Source of the DNA: Methanobacteriota archaeon
GTDB taxonomy: Archaea > Thermoplasmatota > Poseidoniia > Poseidoniales > Poseidoniaceae
Assembly: GCA_011524855.1 (NCBI GenBank)
Contig: WTJK01000070.1
Location: 1 to 35,570 of the forward strand
Direction of reading: 5' to 3'
Length of the DNA stretch: 35,570 nt
Part shown: piece after piece, positions 21,967 to 29,155 of the stretch
Position numbering within the stretch: position 1 is the first letter of the stretch
How the letters are laid out: the number at the start of each line of letters is the position of its first letter
The notes under the pieces: generated by a model
Seen by the model: the letters and a program-made list of their open reading frames with translations, nothing else
Told to the model about the DNA's origin: nothing
Databases searched by the model: none
Made by a program: the position numbers and the translations under genes

Positions 21967-22275
21967 ATGGAACACATTGATAAGGTCTCAAGACAAGTAT
22001 ACATCATGACCAATGCATGGGAAGACGTGACATGGGAACACCAACACGGCCTCAAGGAATGGATCGTGGAGTACATCGCCAAAGTGGGTGAAGAAGCCAC
22101 CCACCACCTGACGGTCTTGAGGGCAACGGACATGGAGCATGCGCAACGCCAGCTGATGCAAGAACTTCGAACGACCTACGCCGGAGCCTCGGAAATCGAA
22201 GTCACCGTGATTCGAATGGAGGAGATGGAAACCGAGCCCAACATCATGCACTTTCAGGGTGCATACACGCCCTGA
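21967..22275 (+). CDS. Small unknown acidic protein
   Basis: I do not recognise this 102-residue soluble protein. It starts MEHIDKVSRQVYIMTNAWED and contains Trp-rich and His-rich stretches (EDVTWEHQHGLKEWIVEYIAK). A predicted alpha/beta pattern follows (HHLTVLRATDMEHAQRQLMQEL, then EIEVTVIRMEEMETEP), resembling a small ferredoxin-like or RNA-binding fold. There is no membrane helix or signal. A good Shine-Dalgarno (AAGGAG, spacing six) and an A/T-rich promoter precede it, suggesting a well-expressed single gene. It is convergent with the oppositely oriented exported-protein gene. Confidence 0.7.
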   Translation: MEHIDKVSRQVYIMTNAWEDVTWEHQHGLKEWIVEYIAKVGEEATHHLTVLRATDMEHAQRQLMQELRTTYAGASEIEVTVIRMEEMETEPNIMHFQGAYTP

Positions 22276-22294
22276 CGTGCCTCAAGGTTGCAAG

Positions 22295-22317
22295 CCCACC
22301 ATGGACGCTTCGGTGGG
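22295..22317 (+). terminator. Weak hairpin after the small gene
   Basis: CCCACC (22295-22300) and GGTGGG (22312-22317) can pair across an 11-base loop, 20 bases after the stop codon at 22275. There is no T-tract, so terminator function is doubtful. A second 6-base stem, GCGATG/CATCGC at 22386-22410, sits right after the convergent gene's stop. I see nothing else in this 135-base gap. Confidence 0.25.
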
Positions 22318-22410
22318 GTGAGAACCCAAACCACGGGCAGGTCGGAGCTGGAGCCATTAGCCATTGTCAAAGCATGCACCAAACTGCGATGAACGCATGC
22401 AACGCATCGC

Positions 22411-22962
22411 TCAAGCCTTGTCTCGGAAGACGAGTTCGATGTATTGGTTGTCAGCGAAAACGTGCTCGTTGAACGTCTCCACCTGCTCACGGGTGTTCGG
22501 GTCGACGATCAGTTGTCCTTGGTTATCGTAGGAATAGGTGTTGAGGAACATCAAGAATTCGGTTGTCTCATTGACCCGGTGGTCGTCAAAGCCGGTGGCG
22601 TCCATGTGCTTGCCCCACACGTCAAAGAACGCCTCCATCGGGGCTTCCACGCCTTGACGGGTGAATTCGAGGTGAATCTTGCCAGAATCATCGTGGGTGT
22701 GGAGTTGCCGCATGGTGCAATCGCCATCGTTCAGGCCCACATCCGCTGGGACGGGGACTTCCTCACCGTGAACATAGATCTTCACAATGGCGTGGTAGTG
22801 GTCCTGGAGATTGTCGTGGCTTCCCAGGCACTCATCGGCCAAGGCGTGGCGCTCGTCGGCGGTCGAGAACAACGGGCCACCGTCGCTTTCACCGAGCAAC
22901 ACGCCCAAGGCGATCAGCGAACCGAGCGTGACAAGGGCCCAAAACAGCGTTTCCGTTTTCAC
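22411..22962 (-). CDS. Exported His-rich protein of the VKOR operon
   Basis: This 183-residue protein has one N-terminal membrane helix (TLFWALVTLGSLIALGVLL), so the rest faces outward or is released. The outer domain follows a pattern I recall from conserved hypothetical proteins of other prokaryotes: HYHAIVKIYVHGEEVPVPADVG, a Cys in DGDCTMRQLHTHDDSGKIHLEF, and MEAFFDVWG. The clustered histidines (HYH, HTH) suggest metal binding. There are two cysteines (ADECLG and DGDCTM) that could form a disulphide. The start is the GTG at 22962, four bases after the VKOR stop; the longer track ORF reads back into the VKOR gene. It closes the epimerase-thioredoxin-VKOR unit and may be a substrate or helper of that redox pathway. 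Confidence 0.8.
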   Translation of the reverse strand: MKTETLFWALVTLGSLIALGVLLGESDGGPLFSTADERHALADECLGSHDNLQDHYHAIVKIYVHGEEVPVPADVGLNDGDCTMRQLHTHDDSGKIHLEFTRQGVEAPMEAFFDVWGKHMDATGFDDHRVNETTEFLMFLNTYSYDNQGQLIVDPNTREQVETFNEHVFADNQYIELVFRDKA

Positions 22963-22966
22963 TTGA

Positions 22967-23611
22967 TCACCTGACCTTGACCGATGAAGGTTTGCTCGTT
23001 GGAGACGCCGCCGTTTCCTCGTCCCGATCGTTCCACGTCCCGTTCTCATGCATTTGTCGAGCTTTCCAGAACCCAAACAGTGCGACGATGTTCGCAGCGT
23101 GAGCCGTCGTGCAGTACTGGCAGATCTTCTGCATCTCAATCTCGTAGGAAATCAACAGCGCGATCACCAGCAGACCCGAAGCGGTGAGGTAGAACCCAAG
23201 GTTGAGGTACGACTCTGCCCAAAGTGCATCGGGTTCTTTGCCCACGGAGCGGGTCAAGAAAAACAGTCCGCCGAAGGCCAGCATGCCCAACAACCCCCAT
23301 GAAAGGCCGATGAAGGGTACGGTGTTGTAAAGCGGGTTGCCGATGACGTCGTCGCATGAGAACAGGCTGGCGCTGGCGCACACCGAGCCTCCTTCGCTGA
23401 TTTTGTTGCCGATCCACGTCGTGTGCACCGAGATGGCGAACCCAACGAACACGACGAGGTTCAAGCCAAACATGTGGCGGCGTCGTTCATGCTTCATCCA
23501 CGAATAGCGGTCGGTGAGCGAACGGGTCATGCTCGCCCCGATTGGGGTCATGAAAAGCAAACCGACCACCATGGGGACGATGTAGAACGTCAAGAGGAGG
23601 TTGGGGTTCAT
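22967..23611 (-). CDS. VKOR family disulphide-forming membrane protein
   Basis: This is a vitamin K epoxide reductase homologue of 214 residues; prokaryotic members reoxidise a thioredoxin-like partner and pass electrons to quinones, replacing DsbB. There are four or five membrane helices. The loop cysteine pair is Cys78 and Cys86 (SVCASASLFSCDDVIGNPLYN), followed by VPFIGLSWGLLGML with the conserved Ser. The active-site CxxC is Cys164-Cys167 (MQKICQYCTTAHAANI). The C-terminus is a soluble basic tail. Its ATG at 23611 overlaps the TGA of the upstream membrane-thioredoxin gene by four bases, implying translational coupling with its likely redox partner. Confidence 0.92.
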   Translation of the reverse strand: MNPNLLLTFYIVPMVVGLLFMTPIGASMTRSLTDRYSWMKHERRRHMFGLNLVVFVGFAISVHTTWIGNKISEGGSVCASASLFSCDDVIGNPLYNTVPFIGLSWGLLGMLAFGGLFFLTRSVGKEPDALWAESYLNLGFYLTASGLLVIALLISYEIEMQKICQYCTTAHAANIVALFGFWKARQMHENGTWNDRDEETAASPTSKPSSVKVR

Positions 23612-24315
23612 TCAATCAGCTCCTCAGTCAAGCGGAAAATCGCATCAGAGACCGTTTCACCGGGGTTTTCAGAAGACGCCCACGCCACGATGCCGTCGGG
23701 TTGGAGGAGGAAATACGTCGGTGTGCCGCCGATTTTCCACGACTTCATGTTGTCCTGGTCAAGGTCGTCGATGTACGTGAATTGATGGACGGCGCCATCA
23801 CGACCGGAACAAGGGCTTCCGGCACATTCGCTGTCGCCGCTGCGGTCGCGGAAGTCTTCAATCTCTTGCTGACTGGATTCGTGGCCAGCGATGTCAAGTT
23901 GGGTGGCGCTACCGATGAAGTGGACGAGCGGGCCTCGCCACGAGGGTTCACCGTTGTCTTCCCTGGCGTACTTCATGAAGTAATTTGAGTACTGATACAC
24001 ATCGCCTGCTGCTCGCACACAATAGGGACAGTCGGTGTCCATGAAGTCCACCACGACCCACGCGGCACTGGAATCGTTGCTCACCCAGTCGGGCGTGAGG
24101 TAGTCGTTGAGGTCAAAGTCTGTCCATCCGCTGCCGTTGTACGCTTTGCCTTCCAATGCAGGGGCGCGGTCGCCCTCTCGGGTGCCGGTGGCCACCGGGT
24201 CGGTGGTGAACGCCAAGAGGATCAAGGCAACAAAGAAGAGCGCCCCCACTTGAATGGCGATGTCACTGCGGACATCGGCTGCTGTATCGTTTTTCAATGC
24301 GTTCACGTGCGTCAC
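23608..24315 (-). CDS. Membrane-anchored thioredoxin-like oxidoreductase
   Basis: This 235-residue protein has one N-terminal helix (IQVGALFFVALILLAFTT, about 21-38) and an outward thioredoxin-like domain. The active site is VVVDFMDTDCPYCVRAAGD (Cys96, Cys99) and the cis-Pro lies in IGGTPTYFLLQPDGIVAW. An insertion between them carries another cysteine pair (SECAGSPCSG). With the adjacent VKOR it should form a DsbA/DsbB-like system for oxidising exported proteins. The start is probably the GTG at 24315, giving a four-base overlap (GTGA) with the epimerase stop. A second GTG lies three codons further in. No ATG is available at the N-terminus. Confidence 0.88.
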   Translation of the reverse strand: MTHVNALKNDTAADVRSDIAIQVGALFFVALILLAFTTDPVATGTREGDRAPALEGKAYNGSGWTDFDLNDYLTPDWVSNDSSAAWVVVDFMDTDCPYCVRAAGDVYQYSNYFMKYAREDNGEPSWRGPLVHFIGSATQLDIAGHESSQQEIEDFRDRSGDSECAGSPCSGRDGAVHQFTYIDDLDQDNMKSWKIGGTPTYFLLQPDGIVAWASSENPGETVSDAIFRLTEELIE

Positions 24316-25262
24316 TCCAACCCAATTTCTTCAAGCAACACCTTGGCGGTGTGGCGAATCGCTTCGGCGCTGTTCATACGAACATTCGCACCGGTGGCCA
24401 GCATCTTGTCGATGGCAAGCATGGCTTTTGGAACGTCACCGGCCCAACCCCGGTCGCCACCGGTGTACTCGATGGCGGCGTTGGTGCAGCCCGTGACCTC
24501 CACGACGATTTCGGCAATTTGCCGAACCGATGCGGTGTCGTGGCTGCCGAGGTTGAACAGGTTCAAGGGCGCATCGCTGTGGTCCATGACGTGAAGAATC
24601 GCATCGACGCAATCACCCACTTCCATGTAGGACTTCTCTTGCAACCCGTTACCAAGCACCTCCAGTCGTGTGGGGTCGGCTTTCAGTTTGTGGATGAAAT
24701 CAAAGATCACGCCGTGGGTCCCGCGCGCCCCGATGATGTTGGCGAAGCGGAAAATGTAGGCCTGAAGGCCGAACGTCCCCACCCAACTGCTGATGAGCCC
24801 TTCGCCGGCTTGCTTGCTCGCACCGTAGAGGGAAATGGGCATGCAGGGGCCGTGGTGTTCGGGCGTTGGCATGGGCGCCCCCTCACCGTAGACGACAGAA
24901 CTTGAAGCGAAGGCGATGCGCTTGACCTCGTGCAGGCGCATGGCTTCCAGCACGTTGTACGTCGCAACCGTCCCCTGTCGAAGGTCCGTGTCGGTGACGC
25001 GGGTTCCCAACCGAATGTCGGGGTTGGCCGCCAGGTGGTAGACGGTATCGATGCCCAAGGCCATGGCGCCCATGACGTCCTCCAGCGAGCACAGGTCGCC
25101 CTCCACCAACGTTGCGCGACCCGTGTCCAAATGATGCTGGATGAACGCCAGGTCACCGCTGGAGAGGTTGTCCAGCACCACCACGTTCTCGCCACGAGCC
25201 ACCAAGCGGTCAATCAAGTGCGAGCCAATAAATCCGGCACCACCGGTCACCAACGCTCGCAT
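24312..25262 (-). CDS. NAD-dependent sugar-nucleotide epimerase/dehydratase
   Basis: This 316-residue extended SDR protein resembles UDP-glucose 4-epimerases. It opens with the NAD motif MRALVTGGAGFIGSHL, then VVVLDNLSSGD with the acidic residue that binds the ribose, VYHLAANPDIR, and IAFASSSVVYGEG with catalytic Ser. The catalytic pair is Tyr146/Lys150 in SLYGASKQAGE. The C-terminal substrate region includes FRFANIIGARGTHGVIFDFI and QEKSYMEVGDCVDAI, both typical of the GalE/WbpP-type group. Its exact sugar cannot be told; surface glycan supply is likely. The ATG at 25262 marks the start, and the track's 94 upstream residues are unsupported. It heads the four-gene unit with the redox genes. 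Confidence 0.92.
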   Translation of the reverse strand: MRALVTGGAGFIGSHLIDRLVARGENVVVLDNLSSGDLAFIQHHLDTGRATLVEGDLCSLEDVMGAMALGIDTVYHLAANPDIRLGTRVTDTDLRQGTVATYNVLEAMRLHEVKRIAFASSSVVYGEGAPMPTPEHHGPCMPISLYGASKQAGEGLISSWVGTFGLQAYIFRFANIIGARGTHGVIFDFIHKLKADPTRLEVLGNGLQEKSYMEVGDCVDAILHVMDHSDAPLNLFNLGSHDTASVRQIAEIVVEVTGCTNAAIEYTGGDRGWAGDVPKAMLAIDKMLATGANVRMNSAEAIRHTAKVLLEEIGLE

Positions 25263-25280
25263 GCCACGACCACTTCGGAG

Positions 25281-25290
25281 GCATGTATCA
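25281..25290 (-). promoter_or_regulatory. TATA-like box of the epimerase operon
   Basis: The minus strand reads TGATACATGC, centred about 24 bases before the epimerase ATG at 25262. The match is modest but the spacing suits a leaderless transcript. Confidence 0.35.
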
Positions 25291-25385
25291 ACCTCACGGC
25301 ATCGCACATCATCGTCCGTGGCTTTGAAGTGCGTTGAGGTGTTGTGTTCATGGCCTGAGCAAACGGGCTCGGAGGAGGTGAAACA

Positions 25386-25637
25386 ATGACGAAAAAAGGA
25401 CAACAAACGACCGAAATGGCCGGCCATGACAGCAACGTGCTGGTGGGCTACGTTCGACGAAGCAACGCCGGAGGAGCGCTCAAGCTCTCCATCAACACGG
25501 CGGCCTTCGCGGACTGCAGCACGTACATGACCAGCGACGGGCAATCCTACGTGCCACTGGTGATTTCAATGGCCGCCTTGAACAAGGTGCTGGCTGGCGA
25601 GCGCGCCGTGACCACCGTGACCCAACTCAACGATTGA
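25386..25637 (+). CDS. Small unknown protein with strong ribosome binding site
   Basis: I do not recognise this 83-residue protein. It begins MTKKGQQTTEMAGHDSNVLV, followed by a compact beta-rich domain (VGYVRRSNAGGALKLSINTAAF, then YVPLVISMAALNKVLAGERAV) with no membrane helix. The gene has the strongest Shine-Dalgarno noticed in the window, GGAGGTG at 25374-25380, five bases before the ATG. A terminator-like hairpin follows 50 bases after the stop. It therefore looks like an independently transcribed, well-expressed gene. It is divergent from the epimerase operon and precedes the glycosyltransferase, which has its own promoter. Confidence 0.75.
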   Translation: MTKKGQQTTEMAGHDSNVLVGYVRRSNAGGALKLSINTAAFADCSTYMTSDGQSYVPLVISMAALNKVLAGERAVTTVTQLND

Positions 25638-25687
25638 GGCGTACCAGGCGTCGCTCTCGTTCCTTCTGATCCAGAAGTACAACACCT

Positions 25688-25720
25688 GCGGGCCCGTCAA
25701 GGCGGGCCCGTGGGCTTTTC
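25688..25720 (+). terminator. Hairpin terminator after the small gene
   Basis: Two copies of GCGGGCCCG (25688-25696 and 25702-25710) are separated by TCAAG and can pair as an 8-base GC stem, since CGGGCCCG is self-complementary. CTTTTC follows at 25715-25720. This is the clearest terminator-like structure in the window, although the T-run is short. Confidence 0.6.
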
Positions 25721-25771
25721 CCGTTCGAATGGCCATCAAGCGTGGAAAATGGCGGTTTTCTTAAGACACCG

Positions 25772-25779
25772 CTATATAG
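25772..25779 (+). promoter_or_regulatory. TATA box of the glycosyltransferase gene
   Basis: CTATATAG within ACCGCTATATAGAAGCC is the most canonical TATA box in the window. It lies about 37 bases before the ATG at 25813, implying a leader of about 10 bases that includes GGAAG. Confidence 0.65.
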
Positions 25780-25812
25780 AAGCCGGGGGACGGAAGGTTG
25801 GAAGTGTACGCG

Positions 25813-26742
25813 ATGGGACGTGACACCTCGAGGCCCTACATCGTCGCAGGGATGCCGATGTACAACGAAGAAGAGACCATCGGAACGGTGGTCACCCGTA
25901 CATTGCGCCACGTTGATGCCGTCATCTGCGTGGACGACGGATCGTCCGACGCCAGCGCACGCATCGCCGAGGCATGCGGGGCCACCGTGATCCGCCATCG
26001 CGTGAATCGGGGTTACGGTGGCGCATTGAAAACCCTCTTCCTTCACGCCCGAGAGTTGGACGTTGATGCGTTGGTGGTCCTGGATTCCGACGGACAGCAC
26101 GAATCGGAGGACATTCCCGCCATGCTCGAACCCATTCTTAACGGGGAAGCGGATTTCACCATCGGCTCGCGATTCGTTGAAGGCGGGGGTGGCACCGATA
26201 TGCCTGCCTACCGCAGGTTGGGCATCAAGGTGATCACGGCCGCCTCCAACCTCTCCAGTGATTTGGGCATCAAAGACACCCAATCCGGCTTCAGGGCCTT
26301 CTCCAAAATGGCGCTTGATCGGCTGCGTTTCGACGCTGAAGGCATGGAGTTGTCCCTTGAAATGCTGGAGGACGCTCAGGAAAAACAACTCAACGTGGTG
26401 GAAGTTCCGACCATCATTCGCTACGATGTGCCCAAGGGCTCCAATTTTACCGCCGTGTCCCACGGCTTCACCGTGCTCACTTGGGCCTTGCTGTCCCTTT
26501 CCCAGAAGAAACCGCTTCTGGTGCTCGGGCTGCCCGGATTCGGCCTTCTCGCCACCAGCGCTGCGATGGGCATGCGGGCCACCCAAGATCTGACCCTCCA
26601 ACTCGACGCTCTCATCGGGGACGGCATCTCGGCCGTGTGGATCGGTTTGCTCGGGCTCGCCTTGATGGCGACCGGATTGGTGCTGCAAAGCGCCCAGCGC
26701 TTCCTGAAGCACCTCTTGGTGCGTGAGTTCGGTTTGGATTGA
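25813..26742 (+). CDS. Family 2 glycosyltransferase, dolichyl-phosphate sugar synthase-like
   Basis: This GT2 enzyme of 309 residues resembles DPM1/AglD-type transferases that move a sugar from a nucleotide donor to a polyprenyl phosphate on the inner membrane face. Motifs seen are AGMPMYNEEETIG, VICVDDGSSDAS (donor binding), RGYGGALKT and VVLDSDGQHESEDI (DXD-type metal site, residues 91-93), then FTIGSRFVEGGG and DTQSGFRAFSK. The end has two membrane helices (LLVLGLPGFGLLATSAA and AVWIGLLGLALMATGLVL). I chose the ATG at 25813; the track starts at a TTG. A role in protein N-glycosylation or surface glycan assembly fits, together with the nearby epimerase. The gene is convergent with DUF2116, with two bases between stops. 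Confidence 0.9.
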   Translation: MGRDTSRPYIVAGMPMYNEEETIGTVVTRTLRHVDAVICVDDGSSDASARIAEACGATVIRHRVNRGYGGALKTLFLHARELDVDALVVLDSDGQHESEDIPAMLEPILNGEADFTIGSRFVEGGGGTDMPAYRRLGIKVITAASNLSSDLGIKDTQSGFRAFSKMALDRLRFDAEGMELSLEMLEDAQEKQLNVVEVPTIIRYDVPKGSNFTAVSHGFTVLTWALLSLSQKKPLLVLGLPGFGLLATSAAMGMRATQDLTLQLDALIGDGISAVWIGLLGLALMATGLVLQSAQRFLKHLLVREFGLD

Positions 26743-26744
26743 CC

Positions 26745-27041
26745 TTAGCCGACGATGTTCATCACCAAGGTGAGCAGGTACGGGATGGCAAACAACCCAA
26801 AGAAGATGAACATCGCAATCCGAACGGTTTTCTGATTTTTCTCGTCCTGTTCGTGTTTTTCCAGACAAGCAGGGTCCTTGCACACCCTCGGTTCAGCCTT
26901 GATGGAAATGGCTTCGTGACAAATACGACAATGCTTGTGAGGTGGTACCTTTCCTGCACCGCCGCTGAATGAACCGACCACCTGACTGGTGCGCTTGGAC
27001 ACCATGTCCTTCACCTTCTTTGCGTCCACCACCTGCCTCAC
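26745..27041 (-). CDS. DUF2116-like zinc-ribbon membrane protein
   Basis: This 98-residue protein joins a zinc ribbon to one membrane helix, the pattern of archaeal DUF2116. The ribbon is PHKHCRICHEAISI with CxxC, then a second Cys pair in RVCKDPACLEKHEQDEKN. The helix is IAMFIFFGLFAIPYLLTLVM at the C-terminus. Its role is unknown; the helix suggests the ribbon is tethered to the inner membrane face. The start is one of several GTG codons; I list the first, at 27041, one base after the UMP kinase stop. The ATG at residue 13 (MVSKRTSQ) is another option. It is probably co-transcribed with pyrH. Confidence 0.82.
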   Translation of the reverse strand: MRQVVDAKKVKDMVSKRTSQVVGSFSGGAGKVPPHKHCRICHEAISIKAEPRVCKDPACLEKHEQDEKNQKTVRIAMFIFFGLFAIPYLLTLVMNIVG

Positions 27042-27042
27042 C

Positions 27043-27750
27043 TCACGCCCGAATCAGGGTGCCCTCAAACGGCTGACCGTCCAGAGCGGCTTCAAGCCTT
27101 GCAACCTCTCGACCGTCCAGAACCGCCAAATCCAGTCCGGCCTCCATGGCAGCTGCCACCGCCATCGGGTCAACCACGGCCGAGGCCCCGGGTTCGAGCG
27201 GCACGCCCACGCCCGTGATGGCGCCCAACTCGTCGAGTGTCATCGTCGAGATGGGTTCGGCGTCGTCGTGGTGTCGGGGGTCTTTGGAATGGACGTGTGC
27301 CACGTTCGTCGCGATGATGCAGTGGCGAGCGTCAACGGCTGCCGCCAATTTCACCGCTACCGTGTCCGTCGTGTGCCCCGGCACGGTTCCACCCATCACC
27401 ACCACGTGATGCTGTTCCATCAAGTAGCGCGCCTGCTCCACCGACGTGGGCACCTCGGGCGCCACATCGCATCCGACGGCCTGCAAAAGCTGTTGGAGCA
27501 CCGTTGCGTTGAGTCGGGTCCCAGCGATACCGATGTGGTCCAAACGATGGCGATCGTCGATCATCCCTTTCACCAGGTCAATGCCTTCTCGAGCGGGCAG
27601 ACCACCGCCGACCACCAGACCCAACCGACGACCGTTCCCCTCAAGGTGGACCACCAGCTGACGCAGCAGGCCAAACCACTGCGTGCGTTGTTTGGCTTCC
27701 TCCGGCCGCAACAGACTTCCGCCCAAGGCAACAACATGCACGCCGCTCAT
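27043..27750 (-). CDS. pyrH: Archaeal uridylate kinase
   Basis: This amino-acid-kinase-fold enzyme phosphorylates UMP to UDP. The 235-residue sequence opens VHVVALGGSLLRP (phosphate-binding), then LGLVVGGGLPAREGIDLVK, RLDHIGIAGTRLNATVL with the family's DxxGI-xxTR-xNA pattern, and VVVMGGTVPGHTTDTVAVKLA. CIIATNVAHVHSKDPR corresponds to the conserved TxVDGVYxxDP segment, here with Ala-His in place of Asp-Gly. The length matches archaeal UMP kinases. The ATG at 27750 agrees with the usual start. It is divergent from aRF1 with a 142-base gap. Confidence 0.9.
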   Translation of the reverse strand: MSGVHVVALGGSLLRPEEAKQRTQWFGLLRQLVVHLEGNGRRLGLVVGGGLPAREGIDLVKGMIDDRHRLDHIGIAGTRLNATVLQQLLQAVGCDVAPEVPTSVEQARYLMEQHHVVVMGGTVPGHTTDTVAVKLAAAVDARHCIIATNVAHVHSKDPRHHDDAEPISTMTLDELGAITGVGVPLEPGASAVVDPMAVAAAMEAGLDLAVLDGREVARLEAALDGQPFEGTLIRA

Positions 27751-27892
27751 GGGTGTTTTTCATCGCGTTCGCTCTTTCATCCTATCCCCACGCCCTTCCA
27801 GCCACGGGTTGCGCCACGCCTCTCCAGCCGAGGGTTGGCCACAGGAGAGGTTTCAAGTGCCCGCCCCGGACCCAACAAACGGGGGAGCCTTC

Positions 27893-29146
27893 ATGTCGGA
27901 CGATGCACGACTGGCCACACGAAGGCTTCGGCTCAAGCTGGCCCTCGAAGACCTCCGGGAAATGAAGGGCTTCGGTACGGAATTGGTCACGCTCATCATT
28001 CCCCCCGACCGTCAAGTCTCCGATGCTCGAGGCATGCTGCAAAACGAACACGGCCAGGCGGCCAACATCAAGTCAAAGAGCACGCGGAAAAACGTCCAAG
28101 GGGCCATTGAATCCGCCATTTCCACCCTCTCCCGTTACAAAACGCCAGGAGAGAACGGTCTTGCGATCTTTGTCGGTGCCATCATTGTGGGCAACAACAA
28201 GACCCGCATGGTCAACATCGTCATTGAGGAACCCCCCCAACCGCTGATTTCGTTCAGGTACCGATGCGACTCCCGCTTTGAGTTGACCCAGTTGGAGGAG
28301 ATGCTCATTGACAAGAAATCCTACGGGCTGTTCGTCATCGATCGCGCAGAAGCAGCTTATGGCATCGCCACCGGGAAGCGAATCCACGTGCAGGAGCACC
28401 TGGTGTCCAACATCATGGGCAAACACCGGCAAGGCGGCCAATCAGCACAGCGTTTTGAGCGGTTGATCGAAGAAGCAGCCCACAATTTCTTCAAACGAGC
28501 CACCGAACACGCCAGCGATTATTGGCTGCCGCACCTGGAGAACATTCAGGCCATCATCGTCGGTGGTCCTGGGGCCACCAAGGATTTCGTCGTGAAAAAC
28601 GAATACTTCCATCACGAGATCCAGAAAAAACTTGCGAAAACCCACTTTGACGTAGGCTATTCCAACGACTCTGGCGTTCGTGAATTGGTGGAGAACGCCG
28701 GACAACTCATGGGGGAAATCGAGTTGGATGCCGAACGGCAAATCATGAACGCCTTTCTGCAGGAACTCATCCGGACGCATCCCAAAGCCACCTACGGTGA
28801 ACGCATGATCCGCCAAGCCCTGGAGCAGGGTGCGGTGGACAAATTGCTCGTCTCGGAAGGGTTGCGCGGGAACCGGGTGACGCTGGAGTGCGGCACGTGC
28901 AAGACCCAACAAATCCGTAACCTTCGGCGTGACGACGAACTGCCAGCGTGCGAAGTCACTTCGTGCGATGGAACAGGGGACGGCATGAAAGAATTGGCCA
29001 GCGTGTCCATCATTGACGATTTGAGCGTTGAGGCAGAAAAATGCAACTCCGAAGTCGTCTATATTTCGGTGGACACCGAGGAAGGAGCACAACTCATGCA
29101 AGGGTTCGGTGGCCTCGCTGCCATCCTGCGCTACCCCATCATGTGA
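27893..29146 (+). CDS. prf1: Peptide chain release factor aRF1
   Basis: aRF1 reads all three stop codons and releases the nascent chain. The 417-residue protein carries the codon-recognition motifs NIKS (residues 58-61) and YRCDSRF (123-129, the YxCxxxF motif). The catalytic GGQ is at 181-183 in GKHRQGGQSAQRFERL. The C-terminal domain has a zinc-binding-type Cys pattern (LECGTCKTQQIRN and PACEVTSCDG) and ends ILRYPIM. I start at the ATG at 27893 with GGGGGAG upstream; the track's earlier start reads through the divergent gap. The argS gene follows 9 bases downstream, so the two are probably one transcript. Confidence 0.96.
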   Translation: MSDDARLATRRLRLKLALEDLREMKGFGTELVTLIIPPDRQVSDARGMLQNEHGQAANIKSKSTRKNVQGAIESAISTLSRYKTPGENGLAIFVGAIIVGNNKTRMVNIVIEEPPQPLISFRYRCDSRFELTQLEEMLIDKKSYGLFVIDRAEAAYGIATGKRIHVQEHLVSNIMGKHRQGGQSAQRFERLIEEAAHNFFKRATEHASDYWLPHLENIQAIIVGGPGATKDFVVKNEYFHHEIQKKLAKTHFDVGYSNDSGVRELVENAGQLMGEIELDAERQIMNAFLQELIRTHPKATYGERMIRQALEQGAVDKLLVSEGLRGNRVTLECGTCKTQQIRNLRRDDELPACEVTSCDGTGDGMKELASVSIIDDLSVEAEKCNSEVVYISVDTEEGAQLMQGFGGLAAILRYPIM

Positions 29147-29155
29147 GGGAGATTC

